Below, piece after piece: positions 49,810 to 59,500 of a stretch of DNA of 64,000 bases. The stretch's first letter is position 1. Each line of letters begins with the position of its first letter. The notes beneath the pieces were generated by a model. It did no database searches. It had not been told where the DNA came from and saw only the letters and a list, made by a program, of their open reading frames with translations. A program made the translations under genes and the position numbers. The DNA is from Mesocentrotus franciscanus (lineage: Eukaryota > Echinodermata > Echinoidea > Camarodonta > Strongylocentrotidae), in NCBI GenBank assembly GCA_037976565.1, contig CP137666.1:61006605-61070604 (forward strand). Direction: 5' to 3'.

Positions 49810-51370
49810 CCCCTTTCTCTCGCTATTATTTCCATTTTAATGTAAATTGTAAACTAATACGCCTTCATATAGCCACGATAGCTTGTATTTATTTCTCACT
49901 TCAAAGAAGTTGACAACTCATCAAATGGTTGGACAAGCTTTTGAAGGTGGCGCTATTGTATTTAGAACAGATTCCGACAAAGTTTAGGAAAACTGGGTAT
50001 AACAGCCATTTATTACTCGAATGGTTAATTATAATGACTCTCTAATCACCAATTACCAACCTTTCCTATTCAGGCCGATTCGATATTTAAAAACACACTA
50101 TCGTTCTATTTCCATTTCATTTTCTCCCATAAAGGCTCCCCTTTAGGGTCTATGGGCGGCAGGCTGAGGGGATAAAGAAATGCTTATTCTGCGCCAAAAA
50201 ATGTTATATGCTCTTTAAAATCATCGCAGAGTTGAAATATACTAATATTTGTCATCTATAGGGCACCAATGGAACAATAACTAGACTTTATATTAGGCCA
50301 CGTGAAAAAAAAATCCAAAAACTTTAGTTTCGAAATGGGACGTGGGGAGGGGGTGAAAAGCGAGGAACCATTCGTTTAAAACCATGCATGTGTTCAATGA
50401 AGAAACCATTATAAGGAGGGTGCTGGCCAAGTTTTGATTATGAAACTTTTATCTACTTTTTTTCTTTCTTTATTACTCCTTCTTTCTTTCTTTCCATTCT
50501 TTTTTAAACTACCCCTTCTTTCTATTTGTCATTATTTTTTTCTTTCTTTCTCGTTTCTTTTTTTTTTTCTTCTTTGATTTTTAGCAAAGCAGAATGGTGC
50601 ATTAATGGCTCGCTTTCATATCTTGCCCGAATGAACTTCCAATGTCCCCATCAACTTACTGGCTGACCATAAATTATCGCTAATGACATATTGATATATC
50701 TATATTCCACATCAAGGGCGAGCAAAGTTTTTGTTTTTTATGTATAAATTCTAGTTTTATCGAGGAGATGAGAGGAAGGTGTCGGGGGAATGGTTTCATT
50801 TCATTTGTAAGTTTTCTGCAGCCGCCCGCAACCTCCTTCGTAAGGCCATTTTGTTATATTATTCTTACGAATTTTTAAACTGGAAAGGGTTCAAATAGCA
50901 ACTTCATAACTTCACACAATTGTCGATTTATTATTATTATTATTCAACATATGCCAAACTATACTGAAACGATGCAAAGCAAGGAAACACTCTATTAAAC
51001 TTTATTCAGAACAGAGAAAGATCTTTATTGACAAGAAACAAAACAAAAATATAATCAAAAGGGGTATAACAGAATTGACCCTGTTTTTTTTTCTTAACAG
51101 AAAAGACGAAAAACACGCATGTTACTCATGTAATTTGCATCAGATTCTATATACATTGTATATGTACATGAATACGATAACACAGAAGCACAATAACGTC
51201 ATTCAATGCCAGTTGAAACACGGTTGTGCACCAAAAAAATATATTTCTGATATCAGTATGAAAAACTAGAACTAAGTAAAACATACAACTAAAGATAATC
51301 ACACAAATAAATACCTCTGCCTGTATACAAGTATCATAAATCATCTCGAAAACTTTTTAAACTGAAATAA
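49810..51370. other. Intergenic, between CYFIP 5' end and CLCA 3' end
   Basis: AT-rich, with a pyrimidine-rich cttt tract at about 50455-50575. No gene or clear element seen. Confidence 0.5.
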
Positions 51371-51374
51371 GTCT

Positions 51375-51380
51375 TTTATT
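51375..51380 (-). terminator. Candidate CLCA polyadenylation signal AATAAA
   Basis: AATAAA on the minus strand, about 1.3 kb past the CLCA stop. It is one of several in an AT-rich region and is only a candidate. Confidence 0.2.
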
Positions 51381-51601
51381 GCCAGAATATATACATTTTA
51401 AAGCGATATTTTATATTATGGATCAAACTTTTCAATAAAATGAAACACAAATGGATCACATCTTTATGTTACACACAAATCATGAACAAACAAGTTTTTC
51501 ACACAACAAGCACACAAAATAACATTCTTCTATTTCATGAAAATTGCATAAAAATATATTTTCTAGTTTTTGATAATTCAATGAAAGCATAAAAATCGTT
51601 A

Positions 51602-51635
51602 AATTCATTCATTCATTCATTCATTCATTCATTCA
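51602..51635. repeat. (ATTC)n microsatellite
   Basis: About eight attc units. Confidence 0.95.
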
Positions 51636-51911
51636 AGTGAAACTCTTTGTTTATAATGAACAATGGCATTGCATACAAGTTTTAAAATAGCAACAGATCA
51701 AACTAGGTATAATATAATTATTGATTCTATGGACCAAATGGAACCATAATTAAGCCCAGTGAAAAGACGTCAAGAGTAAATTCTTGAAATGCTAAACTAA
51801 CAAGGTATACATTTCAGAAGATATACAGAGGTTTACATAAAAATTAGGATTATAGCATGTTGATATCAAATTGATTATGTCCTTTACCAAGTTCATCGTT
51901 TCTTAAATTTG

Positions 51912-52022
51912 CAGAAATACACAGGCGGACCCCCCCCCTCCACATCAGTTGTGTGTGTGGGGGGGGGGCACACAAAATTATATCTGGGTAACTGAAGCCC
52001 GAGCCTAAATCCGCTCCTGCAC
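51912..52022. repeat. Short DNA-transposon-like fragment with poly-C/G runs
   Basis: Starts acaggcggacccc and ends gcctaaatccgctcctgc, loosely inverted. I could not find a clean target duplication. Confidence 0.4.
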
Positions 52023-52164
52023 AAAATCTAAGAAAAGTGTTCATTTTTTTAAATTAAAATAATCAAAACTATATCGTGTTTGTTTAAAAAATATTTGTGG
52101 CTTACATCCAGTAAATAAAGATCGATTGATCGATCTGTAATTGAAAACAAGTCAGAACAAATCT

Positions 52165-52250
52165 TGGAACCAGCGGGATTCGAACCTGCCATCTACTGCT
52201 TGACAAATTGCTTGTGGTTAGCACTTCCCTATACTCTGAGTGAGTTTTGG
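52165..52250 (-). mobile_element. tRNA-like SINE head
   Basis: On the minus strand GGCAGGTTCGAATCCCGCTG carries a perfect B box (GGTTCGAATCC), with tagggaagtgct upstream as a weak A box. No cloverleaf I can fold with a good acceptor stem, so a tRNA relic or SINE head is more likely than a tRNA gene. Confidence 0.5.
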
Positions 52251-52713
52251 ATGGCTGGTAAAACTATTAATTTTTACCAATTGACTGCAACCCTTGTGAA
52301 GTAAAGGGGCTAAAGAATCAGAAAAGTACAATCATAACAAAGATAACGTATCGAGACACCATTATGTAATATGCCACTCTTAACCCATGCAGGTATAATG
52401 GGTACCTGGTAAAAACGAATTATCTAAATGCTGTGAACACCAAAATTGGTAGCGTAGCTAGAGCTGGGGTAATATTGGACCCCTTGTGCACCTTGCGAAG
52501 TGAATATGAGCACCTTACAAGTATTCGGTATAATTGTTATCACTATGCATTTCGTTGATCACGGAGTTTAACTATAACAGTGATGTATTTTCTTCCACTG
52601 CTTCGGTTAAATCCTTTTGGACAGAATATTACAATTATAGACACGTGATAATATGACTGTTATCTGAACAATCATTGTCTTTTCAAATCGTTCATCATAA
52701 AGGCAGCTAGATT

Positions 52714-53525
52714 TTACATGTCTTCAAGTACTAATGCATCGTTCACTTTTCTTTTGGATCGTTTCTTTTTGGGCTTTTCTGTCTCCGGGTCAGCCTCGGC
52801 GTCGCTTGGAATTGCCCACTGATCTCGATTTCGATTTCGCTTTGTGAGAACTCCGTGCCTGACAACCGAGAATACCACAATAGCAACAATAAATAGAAGA
52901 ACGACAACCACTGCGACAGCAACGATGGTCGTGGTTTTTCTCTTGTTTTGGGGCTTGAGCCCCCGTGGTGGAGCCCTAGGTACTTTCGTCGTGATTGCGT
53001 CCATACCGACGCCGGTACCAGACGTGGGGAATAAACCGGGTTGACCTGGGTCGAAGATTCCTGGCGTGAAGGCAAAAGGTCCCGATGTCGTCGGCAAACG
53101 AGGGTCACCGGGACGTGCTCCACCACCAGCACCGTTACCTCCAACACCACCAGTACCAGTACCACCTCCAGCACCACCGGTACCACCCCAAGCACCACCA
53201 CCATTGACACCCGTTCCGACCGTAACATCAAAGAACGATGTGACCGTCTGCCCAGTGGTCGGCGGCCCTGTAGTTATGACCACCGTCACCACGTTAGATG
53301 GCTTGCCCCGGTTGCCGACATTATCCATGGCCAGGAGACGGATTCCACAGACTGGATTGCAGGCGTTTGGAGGAAAACGGACGGTCATAATCTCAGTTTG
53401 GAAACTCAGCTTGGGGGCCATAAGGTTGCCGTCTATAACGAGGGCTTGGGGGAGGACGGTACCGGAGTAGTAGGAACTAGCTAACAAGTTTACATTGTCG
53501 CTGTATCGGATCTCGTATTGGGACG
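52714..53525 (-). CDS. CLCA: CLCA terminal exon i: FN3 end, Gly-rich stalk, membrane helix, basic tail
   Basis: Starts SQYEIRYSDNVNLLASSYYS (human AHKYIIRIS) and continues through IRLLAMDNVGNRGKPSNVVT (human LFIAIQAVDKVDLKSEISNI). A Gly-rich stretch (GTGGAGGGTGTGGVGGNG) and a Pro/Thr stalk follow. One hydrophobic helix (VAVAVVVVLLFIVAIVVF) is then followed by a cytoplasmic tail rich in Lys/Arg (KPKKKRSKRK). Stop TAA at 52716-52714. This implies a type I membrane protein, as in anchored CLCA members. Confidence 0.95.
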
Positions 53526-56500
53526 CTGGAAAGCAGAAAATGAACATGGTTAGAATAGATTCGAAAATACCTTGTCATTCTTAGATCGTAAGCATATGCC
53601 TTTGAAAATTCTCATATTCCGAAATGTTAAGCCCATCGCACACTTTACCACCTGATTACGATCCGATCTTGGAAGAATTTGCAGTAGTATTTCACTTGAA
53701 CATTCAAACATGTAAGATATTAATGATCGAGGTTCTGAATATGTATATAAATAATAAATAACAGTGTCGGGAACAGCAAGTTTCCTTGAAGGAGCAGAAT
53801 TCACATCGGCTCGGAATCGTAGTGACGTTAATTCAGTTGTGCGATCGTCTACGATTTGAAACCGATTTCGCTTTTACGCCGACTAAAAGACTTAACTGGA
53901 CTAAACTGCCGATTGTTTATATTAATTATAATTATTATGAACCACAATAAGCAAGTTTTCCAATTCCATTTTAACTGCAAAATGTTTGGAAATAGGCGCC
54001 TGGGTTTCAAGAGTTGAAGTATTAGCTACATAGAGACCTCTAAATAGCCACAAATTTCTTGCTTCGTAGAAATTAACCTCTTGAAGTTCTTCATAATTTC
54101 TCTAGTTACTATTGCACACATCTATATTAAACAACCTTGAAGAGGGGAGGGGAGGGGGGGGGAGATTGAGAGATGTACTCCGAAATGCTGAAATTCGTAC
54201 AAGTATTTGCGTTAGATATCTCCTTTGGCTCATACCACAATCAAATAGACGAAAACGACGCCAGATCGACAACTGACCAATTAGAAAACTTAAATTACCA
54301 CGAGTGACCTAGAATCGGTCGGTTTGGAGTCGGCTTTACAGTGCGACTGGGGGATAACATGGAAAACATAACAAACTCGGCCTTGATCTTCCAGTGGGTC
54401 TGAGTAGAAATAAAGTAGGCCTAGTAGTTGAAGATAATTAACACAAAAGAAATGTTACAGATGAACAGAGACTTACCCAGTCCGGTTTCATAGTTATCTC
54501 CCATGGCTGTCCACCGGAGCCTCGCCGTGCCTGCGTCGACATCAAACCCCAATACCTCAAGATCACTGATGCGTGCTGGAGGGAAGTTATCTACGCTCAT
54601 CAACGATGCCACGTCACCCGTCACCTCGACGTGCGCCTCTGGAGGAGCTCTCATGAACGGGTCGATAGTGACGATGGCTGGCGGCTGCTCTACGGCATCT
54701 ACAAGAAAAGAAAGTGATATCTTGAGGGTGACGAAGTCTTACAATCTAATTTTGTCATGAAACTCAATTTTTAAATTAGTACGGTGCATGTTGTCGAGAA
54801 AAAAAGAATCTCAAAGATTCATTGGTCTTTCAAACTTTAATTACAAAAAACACCCTCATACCCTCTTTTGATAAAAAAAGTGATTTCAATTCGTAAGACT
54901 TATATTTGCGGTTTTTCGTCAAGCCTCGATTCAGATGCAATCTTCTAATCAATCATCGACTTGATCAACTTGTTCTACGAGATCGTCATCATTCGCATGA
55001 TAAATGTGAAACTTTCAATTCTGAACGGAAATTATATCCTCAGTATGCATTGTTTATTAACATACATTTAAACACGCAATAATTACCATTAAATTTGGAA
55101 AAAATAGTGACCTGAAAGTTGTCGATAAGGATGACAAAATTATGCGCGAAATTATGTGATTCGAATTAAGCTGAGATGTTTCGTGACGACCCTGACTCTT
55201 TTTACAGGCAATAAGAAATAAGAAGTCTGAATAGGATAAGAATAAATTGTGTATGACTAACCCCAATCAGCAGGCTGAACTCCACTGCCCATCCAGGGTT
55301 GTCTCTGCTTGGAGGCTGTGTTGTCCCCAACGGCGCTCATGTCCAGCTGATAGTTGCCTTCCTCCGTGAAATCGGTAAAGTAAGCCGAATAGATGCCATC
55401 ATTCTTTCTCACATCGGCACCTGTGAACACAACATAAGTGAAGACAAATTTTGTCAGTCCCCAAAACTAAGTACGATACTTTATGTGTCTGACTTAAGTG
55501 GAGGTTCGGTGATTTAGCGGTTCATTCACTTGACTCTCAATTAAAGGGTTGAGGGTTCGGATCGCAGCCCGGCACCAACGTCCTTTGAAAAAACATTAAC
55601 CCACGTTTACCACTCTCCATCCAGGTGTAAATGGGTACCAGTCACGATGTGACGGTCACATGTACTATATACAAGAAGGCACCATATTGTTATTGTTATT
55701 AAGTATTGAATTAAATACTGGTCCTGGATCTCTGCAAAATGAAGACTGTAGTCGGACTTTTTGCAAAGCATGTTGTACATCACGTTGTACCCCACCCTGT
55801 GCAACATCGCTATACAACTTACCGATTCCACTATCCCTCAGTGTGACCCGGATTGGATATGAATTTGGACGATCGACGGAGACGGTGACAGTTGCTCCGA
55901 CCACGGGCATCTCCCCTTGCTTGACCTCGCCGTGGAGGACTAGCACGGGGTCGATATTGATGTCGATTTCTTGCTGCATGACGAGCGGCCTTGCTCGGAT
56001 AGGGAGTTGGGTAGGATTGGCAGCGGCCGAGTAGACGTCGAGTTCTACTGATTGGTATTCCATTTCCATGTTCTTGATACTCACGTACCAGACTCCTTTC
56101 TAAGATGGAGAGAGACGAACGAAAAACAAGCATTCAGAAAACGATTGAATTACTGACTAGTTCACTGGTTAGTTTATAGGTTATTTTTAATGTTCAGTCG
56201 ATTTAAGGATTGTTCAAATATTTTGTACGTGTAAATAAATGGCAACTGCGCGCAGCAAAGGGCTTGGTCGTTTTCACAGAGCTCTATGTTAAAATACAGA
56301 AATGTGGTACGTATTACACATTAGGTCATCATATTTTTTTTTAATGCCGCGATTTTGCAGAGTCATATCTGAACGAGCATTTGATATTGCGTGCTTGCTG
56401 GTCTGGTTAATTCAGGAACGTTCGTTTCGATAAATAGACTGATGCAGTTCTCAAAGGACATGGTGGATAAACGGGGTTGTCCAATACTTGAATGCCAATT

Positions 56501-59500
56501 GAATGGATAGATGGTCTTAAAATTTACTATATGGAAGTATTAAAGATAATTATATTCTCACAAAGGACAGCCAATTCCGACCTATGCCATTTGGATTAAC
56601 CTCTTATATACACAAACTGTATTACAGAACCATATAAAAGAACCCTTGAACAGAACTGATTAACAGAATCTAAAATAGAACCATTTCCCCCAATTACTAT
56701 AGCCTAAGTAATAATTCTTTTCTTTGATTTGAACTTTGTAGAATCGCTTACTCAACAGTTTAACTAAATAATGAACTGATTTCGTCGAGCTGTACCTCAA
56801 TCAAACCAGGAAGCCTGAAGTCGGCTTTCTGCCTGGACGTGTCGACAACGGCCACAGTCGTCGACCTGAGGTTGTAGACATGGCCGCTGGGGTTGCGAAG
56901 CTCCACCGTGACCGGGTTCTGGTCCCATTGTACACGGAATGTGGTTAACCGACCGACTGTTCCATCGATGTAGACCGGCGTTGTGAGGTTGCGATGGGGC
57001 ATGACGTTTTCAAAGTCTCGACGAACAATCTGGAGACGATAATATAGAGGAAGATGAGATTAGCGACGATATCATCAAGCAATTCACGTTTATCTAACAT
57101 CGAGCAAACGTTATTCTAACGTTCGTTGAATGTTCATGGATGACGTCACAGCTAAGTTCAACCAATGTCCAACAAACATTTAGCTGTTCGTTGCTTGGTT
57201 GTTGAGGGATTACGTCAGGGATGTGTTTAACCAACGTCCAACAAAATAATGTCTAGCAAACGTTAAATTAGGTGTTGGTTGAACATTCACGGAAGACGTC
57301 AGGGATACGTTCAAGCAACATATAAACATTACTTTTGTTTATATGTCATTATTATGTTGCCTTTTATCAACACGGCCCTGATTGAAACCCGTCTGCGAAC
57401 TGTTTCGGGCTTTTACCGTGTATAAATAAAATAAACTCAACTCAACCTGGACGCTGTTTGAGTGTTTACGAACGCCAGGAATACATTCAACCAAACGACC
57501 GATTCTTGGCCACTCGGCTTATCATACTTTTGTTGTTCGGGTCTGGTGTCGGTCTGGTGTCGGTCTCGTCAGTGAGACTAGGGTATTTCTATCTACAGTT
57601 TTTTTCTGGTGAAAACTAACCTGAATTAGCCTGGGATCGTTAGCGAGATCGCGGAAAACCGGCTCGGGTGGTTCAACCGGGTTTGAGGGTGGTTCGACCG
57701 GGTTCGAGCCAGGCATGTATCCGTAGATCCGACTCGGCTCAAGAATACCTGGGATATTGACACTCTGTCGACCGGAGGACGGTGGTCCATACTCGGATGC
57801 TCGGACTTCAACCCCCTGCTGGCGAAAGCTGCTGATTTCTCTGGTGATGCTCGTGGGACTGCCTTGCCAACCGCTGAAGAGAAGGATGTTTGATCCGATT
57901 CCCATTTCTGATTCCCCAGTGTTATTGAGTAGTACCTTGAAAGGGGGGGGGCATGATGTTTGATATATCGTTATAAGGTTTTGTTATAAAGACAAGTTAA
58001 AGAGACGAACAGCGTCCCTTGCTTGGCATCATTTCCATATATTATCCAATAATCGGAACACTTATTATGAATTAGGATGATCTAAGAAAAAGACTGTGAA
58101 TACTTTCTCTTCGAATTTGGAATATACCTTGATTGCAAATAGACGAAGAAAGAACAAAGAACGGATAAGCGACTGAATGCTCTTTTTCCATATGATTTTG
58201 TCCCCTGTGACCGCCACACTAGTTCTGAGTGCCACAATACCTATCCCGTAGATATGGAGCGGTAAATACACCGAGGGTTTTCATACTAGGTCTGTTATTC
58301 CACGTGTAGGAACCATATATATATACTCTTCATTTATGAAGTCCATTCTGTAGTGGAAATGCTTGGACAAATACAATATGCAGTTCAATTAATAGGACAC
58401 TGTAGGCAATCTGTTGATTTAGGAAAAGCTTTTTTTTTTGTTCATATTAAAGCAAAAAGACTCATAAGTACAACCCATCAGCAGAATGGAGGGGGGGGGG
58501 GATATAAAACTGAATCGCATTTAAGATATATACGGTACCTACATGTAGTTTATCACATAATTATTGGGGGCAACCGCTCCAAACCCTGCCCCCGTCCTGA
58601 TCTGCGCCCCTGAGTGCAGGTTATTTGGGAGACCCCACACTGTTGTCTTGATCTTACGATAATTCCCTAGACTTGTATCTTTCGAAACATATAAGGTTCG
58701 GGTTAAGGTTAGGTATAGGTTTTGGACTAGGGTTGAGGAAGGAGTAAAAACCAAGGAACAATTATCGCTGAAAGCATGTCGTAGAACCGTTATTTGATAC
58801 GATTTGTACCAGGTCTTCGGATGCTGGGGCACTCACTTTATAGTAGGCATGACGGAGAGCCAGCAAGGGGTTGGTCTGGGAACTAGTTTGGGGTGATTGA
58901 AGCCTGGAGACGACCGACAGGAGGTTTGCCTTGCCCTCGGGTGTCATGTCTTGGAGATAGGACCTAATGACGGGCTTGCGGCCGGCGCTGGAATAGGAGG
59001 CAATGCCGACCTGACTGTCCTCCGGAGACTCGCTGATGAAGCGTTGAGTCATTCGAACAACATCCTGCCATACCTCGTCATCCTGTTTCATCCAGGTGCC
59101 AAAGAGAGAGAGAGAGAGAGAGATTGATAGGATTGATAACGTGCATGTTTCAGAGGCAGAGAAGGAGAGGGAGACAGATATGAATGCATGAGGAGAGATA
59201 GAGAAAAGGGTGAAAATCATATAGGGTGACAGAGAGTTACAACAGAGACAGTGAGGGAGAGGGGACAGTGAAAGGTGAAGGACAGAAGACAGAGATTGNN
59301 NNNNNNNNNNNNNNNNNNNNNNNNNNNNNNNNNNNNNNNNNNNNNNNNNNNNNNNNNNNNNNNNNNNNNNNNNNNNNNNNNNNNNNNNNNNNNNNNNNNN
59401 NNNNNNNNNNNNNNNNNNNNNNNNNNNNNNNNNNNNNNNNNNNNNNNNNNNNNNNNNNNNNNNNNNNNNNNNNNNNNNNNNNNNNNNNNNNNNNNNNNNN

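Noticed and set aside
49648..49913. Ser/Leu-rich and Arg/Glu-rich frames
   Set aside because: Artefacts of the (CT)n tract.
53041..53484. Plus-strand frames of 134-147 codons (Thr/Ser- and Pro-rich)
   Set aside because: Antisense shadows of the Gly-rich part of the last CLCA exon.
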